A stretch of DNA of 64,000 bases, from NCBI GenBank assembly GCA_021464415.1, contig CM038468.1:26242869-26306868 (forward strand), in the 5' to 3' direction. The position numbers and the translations under genes are program-made. Numbering within the stretch: position 1 is the stretch's first letter; the number at the start of each line of letters is the position of its first letter. The notes under the pieces are model-generated. The model ran no database searches. It had not been told where the DNA came from and worked only from the letters and a program-made list of their open reading frames with translations. This DNA is from Lonicera japonica. Its lineage: Eukaryota > Streptophyta > Magnoliopsida > Dipsacales > Caprifoliaceae. Shown one piece after another: positions 23,498 to 35,862 of the stretch.

Positions 23498-24236
23498 GAT
23501 GGTTCGTTGTTTGTAGTTTGTTCTTGTGGAGTACAATGAATTATTGAATTGTACTATACATCAATTATTGGCCATTGGGTTATGTGAGACTTTAGTGTAT
23601 TGTATTGTTTTGTGTAAAATTCACATCGATCACATGGGAAGGATTATTGTTTATTTTTTTGATAAAGACATGTTATAGGAGTGTCTTTTACTTTTCTTGT
23701 TTCTTCTATTTCTGGTAAGAATATGCAATAGGATAATTATTTTGTTTGTTTCTTACTACTTGAGTAATAAATAGATTAGGATAGTATTTGGCTGTTCGTT
23801 AATCCGAAAACTGCGTGCACGATTTTAATCGTGCAACTAAATCATAGAAAATTTTAGTACAACTTGCGTTAACTCAATGGCAGTGAATTTATCATCAACA
23901 AATACAACAGATTATTAAAGAAATTAACTTACTTGAATCCGGAGATTAGTCTAAATGTTGTCAATGGAAATAGTAAAAACCAAATCAGCGCAATACAGAG
24001 AACACGACGAGTACAAATAATTTGCCGCAATGATGAATAGTGTCATAAGCACGGTCATTTACAACATGGGTTGTGTGTAGACAGGTGATTCTCTGTAAAC
24101 ATATACGTATATGGGCAAAATTTGCAACCCGGATACCATGCACAAACATAAATATTAATTATGTATAAATGCAATTACTAATGTAGGAAGCATGCTTATA
24201 CCTAATGTAGATGTTTCATTCCTGGATCTATTTTTA
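23498..24236. other. 3' flank of UGT copy C, no gene seen
   Basis: Contains the probable 3' UTR (TG-rich, to about 23700) and then AT-rich sequence with no recognised feature. Confidence 0.4.
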
Positions 24237-25215
24237 AACTCAAGCTCCTTACTCATCATTGTTGCTCTATTTTTAGTTTATTCTAATACATAACCTTTTA
24301 TTGTTTACTTAAGCATTTTTCAAAAGCATTCTTAATTCCGCATTATTTTTCAAATGAGACTATCTCTTTGAAAACATCATTTTTTATAAACCGGTTTTCA
24401 AAATAAATTCATTATAAAATCATACGAATGATTTTTGAGTCAAAAATAAAATTAGGCATCTTAGAAACATGTCAAGAACATTTTCCAAGTATTAAAATGG
24501 ATTTTAGATCAAAATTAAAGAAGTCAAAATTTTTGGGAACAGATGGGCTCTGCCTCTGAATATAGCCGTTGGATTTCTGATTTTTGCTCCATTTTTTAGG
24601 CAACTACCTCACCTAACTTCTAAAACAGCCATATACTTTTTTGGATTATATATTGGACATCTAGGACACATTTAAACTCTCTTGAATCTTTATATACATG
24701 TTCTAGCATCTATATTCAAAAGATTCAAGTTCTTTGTTTGATCAATCCATTTCATCTTGAGCTATAAACTTTGGTCAAATTTGATAACTCTAAGCTTCAT
24801 CTTACATCTTTATAAACACTTGAGAGTTATTGAACATTAGTGTGTATCACCAAACAAATCAAATCCATTCTTTTGTGAAAGGATTTCTCATTGTTAAGAA
24901 AGAGTGTATCTTGTGTGAGTGTAGTGATAAGGATTACACTTGGAAAAAGGTTTGATTTTCATCCATAAGAAAATCAATTAGTGGAACTTCTCGGGTGAAC
25001 TAGTCGAACGCGGACGTATGGTCTAAACAACCCAACCGCGTGAATAAAACGACTTTGTGTTGAACGGTTTCATATTTTTAAACTCAAGCTCCTTACTCAT
25101 CATTGTTGCTCTATTTTTAGTTTATTCTAATACATAGCCTTTTATTGTTTACTTAAACATTTTTCAAAAGCATTCTTAATTCCGCATTATTTTCTAAAAA
25201 CCCTATTCACCCCCT
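24237..25215 (+). mobile_element. LTR-like fragments related to 119-1386
   Basis: 24237-24350 matches the right end of the repeat at about 1225-1345. From 24360 the sequence restarts in the middle of that repeat (matching about 495) and runs to its right end at about 25215. The right-end segment is therefore present twice, at 24237 and 25080, as expected from two truncated LTR pieces joined together. Confidence 0.5.
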
Positions 25216-25239
25216 TTAGGGTTATTATCCGACCCACTA

Positions 25240-25640
25240 AAATCATGCACCACAAGTAATCACACAAGAAATAAATATGGAGAAATTACGGAGAAAAAAC
25301 ACTTACCAAGCACAAGCAAATAGGGTGGTATCGGCAAAACATGCATTATTCTACCGAGTTATTGCTTCTATTATAGATTGGATCAAAGAGTACATGTAAA
25401 TTAAAGCGAACAAGTCTCTCCCTTAAGCTCTCTTAGAATTCTCTCTAAACCTCGACATATTATTTTAGCTCGATGGAAACAAAATCCTTTTCCTCAATCA
25501 AGATCCTTTGAACTTTCAAACAAATAGAAATAGAGAATGAATTAACTAGAATCATTATTAGAATTAACCTCTTCTAGAGGAGTTATCTAAAAAGCGAGTT
25601 TGAATGTATTTAGTTCAAACAAAAAGCTAAGGTGTTGTTT
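25240..25640 (-). repeat. Inverted dispersed repeat
   Basis: The reverse complement of 25250-25345 matches the segment at about 7795-7890, and that of 25345-25640 matches 3690-3990, so two pieces that lie apart in copy A are adjacent and inverted here. Confidence 0.6.
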
Positions 25641-26399
25641 TGTTGGGTATTTAAGAAAAAAAAATGTGTTTGGTTCACCCATTTTAAAAACTTCATTTGA
25701 GTAAAATGAATCTTTTTTGTTAATTTTTTTCTTTTGTATTTCAGAAAAACTTTAAAAAATGAATAATAAACAAAGATTATATCTTTTCTAGAATTTTAAA
25801 AATAGTGTACTATACACAAATAAAATTGGAAAATAATCTTTTTTTTCTTTTTTTTAATGTAAATCAGACTTTGACAAAACCAAATATCGGATCACGAAAT
25901 ACAAGGTTTTTATTTCTTTTCTTGTTTTTCCCAAAATTATGTTTTCATGTGACGTTATGATTCATAATAAATTAGTTAGCTGTTACCTACGCATAATTTT
26001 TATCATATCCCTTGTAAAAGAAATAATTCTAGAACAACCAATCAATTTAATTGAGTATCTCATTACTAAAGTTAATTTATTGTATTGTTACAATTAGTTC
26101 ATTATACTAATTATTTTAATTAGTCACAACTACAATTCCTTCGTTAAACGATCAAAACCAAAAAAGTATGTATTGTTTCAATTAGTTCATTATACTAATT
26201 ATTTCAATTAGTTCACAACTACAATTCAATTCCTTCAGTAAATGATCAATAGTTGAATAACAAAAAAGTACGACAAACAATTTACAAGCCAACCACAATG
26301 ATTAATGTTACAATTGCTATTTTCTATGCGAAGATCATGATCTATTACGGTAATGATTGTATATGTTACATTTATTATTGTGTATGTTATAGTAATTCA
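25641..26399. other. AT-rich sequence, no gene seen
   Basis: Includes a short match (25880-25950) to the solo LTR interior. A repeated phrase TTAGTTCATTATACTAATTA occurs at about 26094 and 26179. Confidence 0.4.
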
Positions 26400-26430
26400 C
26401 TAGCTATTTATCCGGGCGATGCACGGGCGA
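26400..26430 (-). mobile_element. Helitron-like 3' terminus
   Basis: On the minus strand a GC-rich hairpin (CGCCCGTGCATCGCCCGG) is followed by a short AT spacer and CTAG at 26403-26400, next to an A on the + strand. This matches Helitron 3' end anatomy. The element would extend to the right; its other end was not located. Confidence 0.5.
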
Positions 26431-26467
26431 TTTGATACCGTGATGCAATAATAATGTTATAGTAATT

Positions 26468-26485
26468 CACCACCACCACCACCAC

Positions 26486-26538
<53 letters not shown>

Positions 26539-26584
26539 TGAAGAAGAAGAAGAAGAAGAAGAAGAAGAAGAAGAAGAAGAAGAA
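26468..26584. repeat. Compound microsatellite (CAC)n(TAA)n(GAA)n
   Basis: Three adjoining perfect trinucleotide runs: CAC at 26468-26485, TAA/AAT to about 26538, then GAA to 26584. Confidence 0.95.
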
Positions 26585-28526
26585 ATTATTATCATATTTT
26601 AAATTGTAGCATGGAATATTAAAATATTACTATAATTAAAATATCACAATTCTTAGTATGTTATAAAAATGCTCAGCTCCTCTCTTCGAAAAAATATTGG
26701 CTATAACAGTTACATTTGATGACATGGTATAACGATCCAATTATATTGCTTAAGTTTTCCAGATATAATCTATATTAAATTAGACAGTAAAATGATGTGT
26801 TTTAGACGTCTCCTGTTAATTACAATAGTGGGATAAATTAAACTTAAAACACAATAGATGTAGGTTTACATTAAATATACATATATATATATATATATAT
26901 CACTTTATGAAATTAAAAGAGAACATCTACCTCTCCATCTTTAGAGATTAAGAGGTTCCAAAAATTTAAATATAAACTCTGGATAAGTTAGGAAAGGTTT
27001 CCCACATAGATACATATGGTTAGAAGTCAAATGTACAATTTATATACAAAAAAAATACACGTCATCAAATATGAAATGAAGCAATTCAATTTCTCAACTT
27101 ATAAATAATCAAGTAAAAGAATTTATGTATAATGATTAATGACACAAATGATACTTCGGATAGAATTCATACGACAAAATTGATCGAGATTAAAATTATT
27201 ATTATTATTATTAGTTTAAATAAATCAATAGCAAGAAAGTGTAGGAGAGTATAATTAAAACCAAAGAAAAGAATGAGTGACATTATATAATCAAAATGAA
27301 AATAGAATAAAATCGTAAAAAGGAAAAAATCAATGAAACACTTATTGAAACAAAATCAACATAATGAAATTAAAAGAGTGGAGGAAAAAATAATATAAAG
27401 ATGAGGATGGTCTCCTCCAAATTGGTAGCTGCTATATAGCATTTGAATTTCCTAAATTTTTTGTTAAAATTTGAAGAGGGAGTTGAAAAGCTGAGGAAAG
27501 ATAATATACATGATGAATAAATAAATGTCTATGAAAAATGCCATTAGGCCACTTATAAACAAAAGTAAGTGGAGAATACAAAAGACATGCGATACAAAGA
27601 GATGTGAAAGAAGAATAATAAATGATGGAGTAAATGTGTGAAAAGAATAGTGTTATGTGAAGGGAGAAAGAAAGAGATAATTTAGCAATGAAAATTAAAT
27701 AAACACTAATGAATAGCCACATGACAACATCTAATAGAGCATTATTTATCATTCATTTGTTGAGATTTCTACAATTTAATTAATTCAAACAACTATAAAC
27801 AAATATATTTAGAACGTTATTGAATATTGACATGCATAATTTAGGAATACAATAATCAAATATATCTATTTATAGATAAATTTCATACCTGTTATTAGAA
27901 TCAATTTACTCTCATTCTCATTTTCATATATTTCCATTTCTTTTCTAAAACTATCAGTTAAACAAAAATTAATGTCAGGTTAGCTCTTTATGTAGCTTCT
28001 TATATAATTAAAATCCTTTAGACCTTAATTTTCAGTTATATGTGTACTTGATTTTTAGTTATATATGCACTTAAAAATACTTTACTGTTTAGCCAATATC
28101 AAAAAATAGTTACGGGTAGATCCAAAACACTTAAAAGTTAAAATGACGTGTTTTCAATAATGCGTTTTATAGAAACTGAATAAAAAAAAATTAAAGGGAG
28201 TAATGAATGCAATATGCATTTAATAACATACACGTGTCAAAATTATAGTAAAGGAGAGCATTTTACTATATATCTAATATGATACGATGATTGTAAATGT
28301 TACATAACCTACTTCTAATCAATTAAAAGCTTTGAACTAATGTCCAACAAATAATTTTACTAGGACCAAATGTAAATACCTTGTATAAGAGGACCTATTT
28401 TTCAAAATTTCTATTTAAAAATCTCAAATGAAGATTATAGCTTGTTAGAACATCTCAATTTTTTATAGTGGTTTGTGTTGAAGTTATTTTTGTTCTGTAA
28501 AGGAGAAAAATCAAGTAAAGAGATTC
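26585..28526. other. AT-rich sequence without recognised genes
   Basis: Possibly interior of the Helitron-like element whose end is at 26400. A 106-codon minus-strand frame (27432-27752) is a Leu/Ser/Phe/Tyr-rich product of AT-rich DNA and has no recognisable motif. Confidence 0.4.
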
Positions 28527-30546
28527 TAGGTTTGAATTGATTGGGAATTTAATAAACAAACATTAAAAAAAATAGTTCTAAACATGATTTAAACTTGTGA
28601 GTTTACTTTAAATGTATACCACTTAATTAAACATGATCATACTACTTTAAAATATTTTACAAATAATTTAATTGTTAAGAATTATTTGATTGCACGTGTT
28701 GTTGTGGATGTTTTATTTACTCGCAAGTGCACGAATTGGTATTAGTATAGATTAGGAAAGTGACAGATAGAACGTACGCTAACTCGCTAATTTTAATTAA
28801 TTCTTAATCTAGCTTAAAAATTGGAAGGATTAATTTATCAAATAAAAATACGAATAAAATATTCAATTAATAAAATATTAGGGTAGCGAAGTCATAGATT
28901 TAATATCATATTCCTAATATTTATCCCCAATAAACTCTACTATTTATCTCCCACTAATTTGGTCGAGTGTTAATTCTTCCACAATCAAATGCGTGTAAAA
29001 TGTCAAAATACTAACTATACTCGTCAAAACACAATTTATATCAACTTTTAACAAATCATAAATTACATCTAAGAAATTATAATGAGAATTTAGTCTTATT
29101 TTTTATCAATTAAATAGGAAGAATTATTATAATGAGAATTTAGTCGATTAAAATAGGAACAATTATTTATAATGTTAAAGTATTAAATTAGTATAGTCAA
29201 TTGACATAAATATATGCAATAAAATTAATCAAATATACTCATCTTTAATCTTAAAATAACCTAACTCAATACGCTTGTAATAAATTAAATACTGACTTAA
29301 ATACATGCAAATAAATTTTTAAAAAAATCTAAATTAATTATAATCGTCTACAAAACATCCAAATATTAATCTAACAATAAAAGAGCAAGATGAAGAGAAG
29401 ATCGGCAGAAGAAAAACAAAATAAAAATGAATAGTGCTGCGACTCTCCTCTCTCGATAGGCGTGCAAGGAAGAAGAGAGAATAAAAGGTCGGCGCTTTGA
29501 TGGCTGCTGCGGCTGCTGGCTTTATACTTGAGATGGCATGAAGGCTTTAATAAATGGGCTTGACTTATGGGCTTGAGCTAAGCTACGCACCTTCTTGATA
29601 ATTAATTTCACTTATTTCTCTTTTTAAGCCCAGAAAGTGGCTACTTTATTTCTTACATCAAATTTCTTGTTGCCATAACTTTTCCATTTTAATTTTGAAT
29701 TACTTTGTTCAAAAGTCAACTTTCTCTATTTAATTTTAAACACCTAAAAAACACTAAAAACGCAAAAAATATAAAATTATATGTTCTCCAAAGTATATAT
29801 TAGTGGGTTACAAAGTGCCAATTTCTTGGCATATCACGTGTCAAGTGTCACTTTTTTTCTTATTTTTTATTATAATATTGTGGTTCCAATTCTTGACCCA
29901 CTCCCTTCCTTTATAAAATGTCCTTGGGTAGCGCTTATTATTATACTACAAAATCATTGGCCACATGTTCTAGTATCTATATAAATGTCGTCGTCCAAAT
30001 CCAATTTATCAAAAAAATAAATTAAATACATTGATGCAAGATTCGAATTCAAGACCTCCCCACTTGCTTGTTTTGATGGTAAATCGGTGTGGGCCTTGTT
30101 TGGTAAACCAACAAATGTGATCTGAGCAGCAGAATTCGATCAAAATGGAGCCCGAGATCAATGTGAAGGACGGGCTGATCACTATTTACTACAAATACAT
30201 GCCTTAGGTTTTACTTTTAGAGGAGAGCAAAGCACAAGTCTTTTAGAAAGAAATCAATCAAAAAATTCTTCGAATGATACAATAAATCAAAAAAATAAAA
30301 AAGAAATGGAAGAAGAAAAGTGTCATATTGAAAACGAAAGCGAGCACAAATAACGAATGAAAAAGGCGTTCCAAAGCCTCGCTAGTCAAAATGTTGCCTT
30401 TCGAATATTTTGATCTTGGATTAGTGATTAGTTTCAATATTCTTCTTCTTCTTATTTTTTAATAGGAAGAGAGAATATAATAGAGGATAGGGTCATGACA
30501 TTCAAAAAAAGGTTCATTCTCTTAATTGAATTTCATTTAAACTCAA

Positions 30547-30637
30547 GCTCAATTGGGTGAAATTTTTGAGTTAGATCGTGTTACCTTGAAATCTGATGGT
30601 GTTTTTCATAGCAATCAGAGAGGTTGGTTTACTTTTG
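30547..30637 (+). pseudogene. psbB: Plastid psbB fragment, copy B (shorter)
   Basis: The same NUPT as at 3335, beginning at the same GEIFELDR motif but ending after RGWFTF. A deletion relative to copy A (A 3427-4485) removed the remainder. Confidence 0.8.
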
Positions 30638-30747
30638 CATTAATCGGAGTTCGGACCACAAAGTTACAGCCAAAATACGAAAAGTGCCCCGGAGGAGCGG
30701 ATTCTAGCGCGAATGAATAAAATAATTGAAGGTGCAAGAAATTATTG

Positions 30748-30822
30748 AAACTAGGCCTAACGCAGATGGTTTGTGTAAGAAGTTACTTCCTTGTGGTCTT
30801 AGGTTCAAGTCTTTTGCCCTGC
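30748..30822 (+). repeat. Possible SINE head, copy B
   Basis: TAACGCAGATGG and GGTTCAAGTC resemble pol III A and B boxes 44 nt apart. Counterpart of 4588-4660. Confidence 0.3.
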
Positions 30823-33511
30823 AATTTATTTTTGATCAAGTTTTAAGCCCTAAATTGGGTCAAGCTCATGACCCATTGGCACACCTAATTATCATCAATC
30901 ATCATCACACAGCCACAATAACACCACAGCCGTGCCCCCCTTCTTTGTCTCTCTCTTCATTCTTTTCCTCTCTCTCCATTATTTACTTCTACTAGTTTAT
31001 TTGGTGTTTATTTGGGAGTTAGAGACGAAGTATTCAAGTACAATTTTAAAGATTAATTTTTAGATTTAATTATTAGTCTACGTGCGTACTTCAATTCCAG
31101 GTTTTAATTTTAATTAATGCTTTGTTAATTATTAGTATAAATTTTGCATGCTTATGATTTTATTTATATTTTAATTTATGAATTTAAATAGGCTGTTTTG
31201 TTTATGTAATTTATTATCCATGAATTTAATAGATATGTTTGGCTAGTTCGTTAATTAGGGGTCTGTAAGGAACGAGTATGTCGACACGGTAGTTTTTCAT
31301 ACCCGACTTCAATTTTAATTAATTTTTTATTGGTTAATAGGTCATTATAAATCTGATTTTTATTAAATTATTATCCTAATATGTTAATCACATATTTTTA
31401 TAATAAATTTAATAAAATCTTTTCAACAAAAGAATCAAACTAGTTTGAATTATTGTTTTTCGCTAAACCTTACTCGGTGGAGTTAGAGAGCGGTCTATAC
31501 TCTCTAAATTAATTGGTTATGTATTCTTTATAATTTCAAACTAGAGCGGCTATTTCGGTATTAGTTTTAATCTTTACTTTTTGATATCGAAATCACAAAT
31601 TTTATATTTCCACTGCCCATTTTAGTTCAAATTTGATTTTAATTATGTTTTAACCTATTTGAATTAAATTATAGTTTTTACTTAATATTTCTAAACTCAC
31701 TTTTAATAAAAGGTTTTATAATGTCAAGCACTATTTCACTTTAATAAACAAGTGTTTTCTGTAAAATTAAGTAATGTGAATCCATTCCATAATTAGTATT
31801 GGTACGTATAGTTCATATCACGCATGAATTATTGCGAGAAATACGAGTTTATGAGATCAATTAGCTCATGAAAAGTAGATTGATTTTTAAAGAAAAGTGA
31901 ATTAGAAAAGGATTCGCGGTCCATTGAATTGCCCGTTGTGTTGTCCAAAACTTATGGATACCCCTAGCGCTTTTTATTCTTAATTTTAATTAAAGTTTTT
32001 TACGCGTTTAATTAATTTAATACACTCTTTTTATTAGTTATTTTATTTAGCCCTTTTTGCATGTTCATTTTATATTAGTTTGGTTACTTTTTGGCATGGG
32101 AATTGGGATAGTAATGTATCGCTACCTTTAAGTTTAGTTTTATATGCATGTTTTATTTAGTTATATTGCCTTTAGATAGTTTAGTTGTTAATTATCATTC
32201 AATTCTCTCCATATTTCATCTTTTCTTTATTTTTTTTATCTTTCTCCTCAAAAAGACTTTCCTAACTCAAAGAACTACCCTCCTCCTCATGAATCGACCT
32301 CGGACTTACCGAGTATTTATTACTTGACCGACCATCTACACTTGGGTGTAATAACTCGCATTTTTTTTTCAAGTCCAGAGGCTATGTGGATTAGTGGCGC
32401 GCTCTGCCGATACCACTCTATTTGTTTTTGCTTGTGCTTGTTGGTGAGTGTTTTTTCCTTAATTTCTCCATATTTATTTCTTGTGTGAGTACTTGCAGTC
32501 AAACTAAATAAATTCTATCAGTTGCTTTCACTTTGTCTCAAATAAATAGTACTTTTTTTTAGACATTTAAATTGATAATCTCATTCTCAATTTTGAAATA
32601 TTTTAAAGTGGTAATCTCATCTCCTTTTTAAAACATAATCAATGTATTAAATTTCATATTAAAAAATGAATTATTTCTGAATCATTAATTATGTTAAAAT
32701 TAGTATTTTTTTTAAGTTCGAAAATAAAATAAAACTATCAAGTTAAAAATATTACTAATGTGTATCTTCAAAAAGTATTAAAATCAGACATAAATTTTTC
32801 GATGAAATTTGGTAAAGTTGATCTACTTAATCATGGAGATCATCTTCACCAAGTTTCATCAAAAAATTCATTTATTTACTCCCTCAAAATGATTGCTCCG
32901 CATTTAAGGATAAAAAAAAATTAGTCCTCTTAAGATCCTTCCCCATATATATATAAATAAATATAAGAGATTCTCTTACTTTAGCGGAAAAAGGAGGTGG
33001 GGGATTCCCATTTAAAGGGGTAAATTAATGAATTATTTTTTAGAATTTTGCAGAGATGATCTATATTATGAATAGATCATCTCTACCAAATTTTATTAAA
33101 AAATTTAACCTAGAAATAGGTGAGATGGTCATAAAAAATTTCACAGGTCAAAAATGCGTATATGTATATCTATTTTTCAATACAACTGCTTCTACATTGA
33201 GTTTTTTAATGAAATTTAGTAGAGGTAATCTACTCAGTATATAGATCATTTATACAAAATTTAAAAAAAAATTCATCTATTTACCCCTCCAAATAAGTAT
33301 TATTTCTTTTTATTAAAGTGGGGGAATCTCTTTTTATATCATCACTCATATATATATATATATATATATATTTTGTTTCTGGTACGGACCAGACCCTTTT
33401 ACGAGGTTTTCTCATCGTAAAAATATTAGAGATGCTTTTTACAACAAGAAAATATTGTAAAAAGTCCAGTCCGTACAGACCGATCCGTACTTTAAAATTT
33501 ATATATATATA
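30823..33511. other. Non-coding part of copy B
   Basis: Aligns with A about 4650-5881 and 7440-8893. At 32019-32023 it holds the empty site of the solo LTR found in copy A. No gene seen. Confidence 0.5.
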
Positions 33512-34140
33512 CTAGTTTTTGTACACATACGTTGCACGTGATTTTAGTTACTGACAAATGTAATTAAATCCATTAATGAATATATATATATATATATATA
33601 TTAAGAATTGAATAATTAGTATGAAATAAAAATAATAACATATAAACAAAATATAGAATCAAGTGTAAAATTCATCAAGCAAAATAGAGTTTAATATACG
33701 TACCGTTATGGTGAGCTTTGGAATGAAATTCTAACCAACGCTAAAAGTTTTCAAATTTTAATATGATCTATTAAATAACCTAATTCAACATAAACACTAA
33801 AGTCTACATTGTTTAATAATTTTAGCCAATAAAGTAGAGTTTGAATTTATTTGGAATAATAATACTAATATAAAATATATAGAGTTAAACTCTTTAATTT
33901 ATACTATTTTATTTAATGTAAATCTAGTTTAAAATATTTTTTAATTATTTTAGCGAAATAAAGTAGAATTTGAATTTATTTGAAAGACTAATACTAATAT
34001 TAAAATATATGGAGTTATAATATTTTATTTAATGTAAATCTTAAGATCTTTTGTCTAAAATCAAGGATCATGTTTGTCTTCATAAAAAAAGGGAAAAACA
34101 CTTAAATTATTCATATTTTTATATATAGTATAGATATAGA
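33512..34140 (-). mobile_element. Non-autonomous Helitron-like element, copy B
   Basis: Counterpart of 8894-9539, with CTAG at 33515-33512 on the minus strand. The hairpin is degraded on one arm and the 92-bp unit is single. The 5' boundary is as uncertain as in copy A. Confidence 0.4.
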
Positions 34141-34362
34141 TATATTTATATATATATATATATATCACTTTAAACCGATATGAAAAATTTGATAAAAGCC
34201 AAAAGGTTGTGTTGTCATTGCTAACGACATTGTGTTATTATCCGATCCACATGTTGCTGCTGCAGCAAAGCTCAACTGCACCTCAACTTGGTATATACTG
34301 GTCAAACAATGAAGTTAATAACTCAACTTCATACACAGTGTCGACTAGTATTTAGCGTCTAA

Positions 34363-34913
34363 GGCCATCTCCATTGTGTATGTTAATATTGTAGGCTAAA
34401 AAGGCAATTTTACCATACACTACCGATAAGCATTTGCAGCGCGTAGGGGGGAATTGCAGCCATTTAGCCACACGATGGACATTGTGTTGTGTGGCTTGCC
34501 ACGTCACAATGTTCCCCACAGCGCAATGAACATTGTGGGGATGCTCCAACGGCTCTTTGTTTAACTAACGGTAGGATTTTAAAATCTTTTATACTTCTCT
34601 CCCCCCATTTTAACTATATTGCAAATATATTATTTCTCTCACTCCTCATATATATATACACTTAATTTCATTAATCATTCTCTCCCAATTTCGAGGTAGA
34701 CCAGTTTTTTTGAAGATAACCAAGGTATTATTTAATTTTTGTAATGTTTTGATTTATTATATATAAATTTATTTGTTTGTTTCATATTTTATATTATTTT
34801 AATTTTAATAATTATATGTTTAAAATATAATGTCAACTTATCTATAATATCACAATAAATAGTTATTTTGATAATAGTACACTAAAAAATATCTACCAAT
34901 AACATGTTGTAGC
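34363..34913. other. Left end of the PIF/Harbinger element, non-coding
   Basis: Terminal repeat and subterminal CACGATGGACATTGTG / AACATTGTGGGG motifs, then a pyrimidine-rich, AT-rich segment. No gene. Confidence 0.6.
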
Positions 34914-35477
34914 TAGGGGTGTTCACGGGTCGGTCAACCGACCCGTTGACCGATTTTTTGGACCGGACCGACTACTTCGGTCCACTATTTTTTTGGACCG
35001 GACCGGACCGAAGATGTATATAAAACCGGACCGAACCGAAGAGGCATTTATCGGGTCGGTTTCGGTCGGTCTATCGGTCTGGGCCTGATATATGGGCCTA
35101 TTGCAAAAATAAAGTTGGGCCTAGAATAATAAAAGATATCTTAACAAAAAAAGGGCTAACTTTTGCAAAAATAAATAAATTAATACACAACAACAAAAAT
35201 ACACTTTTACAAAAAAAATAAAATTAAAAAATATAGTAGTATATAACTAATATTAGTAAATATATATATATATATATTTAAAAAAATATAAATACTCGGT
35301 TCGGTTCGGTTTTATAGGGTTTTTGAGCTAGAGGACCGAGGACCGGACCGAATTAAATCGGTCCAAAAAAAGTTGGACCGAACCGACCCGCAGCATATAT
35401 AAAAACCGAAAAAAAGCCTACGGTCCGGTCCGGTTCGGTCGGTCTTTTCGGTCCGGTTCGGTTCTTGCACACCCCTA
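34914..35477. mobile_element. hAT-type MITE (564 bp) nested in the PIF/Harbinger element
   Basis: Ends TAGGGGTGT...ACACCCCTA with a perfect 8-bp duplication GTTGTAGC at 34906-34913 and 35478-35485. Both subterminal regions are packed with CGGTCCGG / CCGGACCG motifs facing inward. AT-rich centre, no coding capacity. Confidence 0.9.
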
Positions 35478-35862
35478 GTTGTAGCATAATTTATGTCTAA
35501 AATCAAATTACTCACACCATAAGTTTATTCTTGTTCACAAAATCTCCAGATGATTTATGAACTAATCATACACACACCCATACACATTACCACACACTTC
35601 AATATAATAAGATTCATTTTCTTAAAATGTAATTTTTAAATAAAACTCATATTTAGTATTTATTTAAATAAAGGTTTATATAAACTTTTTCTTTTAAATA
35701 AAGGTTTATATAAACTTTTTTGTTTAAAAAAAAAGTTTATATAAAATTAAAAATGCATTATGTGCTAACAAGTCATAGTTGTAGAATAATATATGCGCGT
35801 CATATATAAACTTTATTTGCATTTTATGTAATCATGTTATATAATTATTTCTTGTCAGCATA

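Larger units (their letters stand above)
20440..23500 (+). repeat. Partial third copy (C) of the duplicated segment
   Basis: The upstream flank aligns with A about 7795-8200, 9560-9700 and 9850-10378, and with B, then continues into a complete UGT where A and B have only a truncated one. It lacks the Helitron-like stretch and carries its own MITE at 20746-20915. Confidence 0.7.

Noticed and set aside
27432..27752. 106-codon minus-strand frame with hydrophobic stretches
   Set aside because: Hydrophobicity follows from AT-rich pyrimidine-strand composition; no homologous frame elsewhere in the window and no promoter signal.
34352..34549. 65-codon minus-strand frame at the PIF/Harbinger left end
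   Set aside because: It crosses the insertion boundary into flanking DNA and consists of terminal and subterminal repeats.
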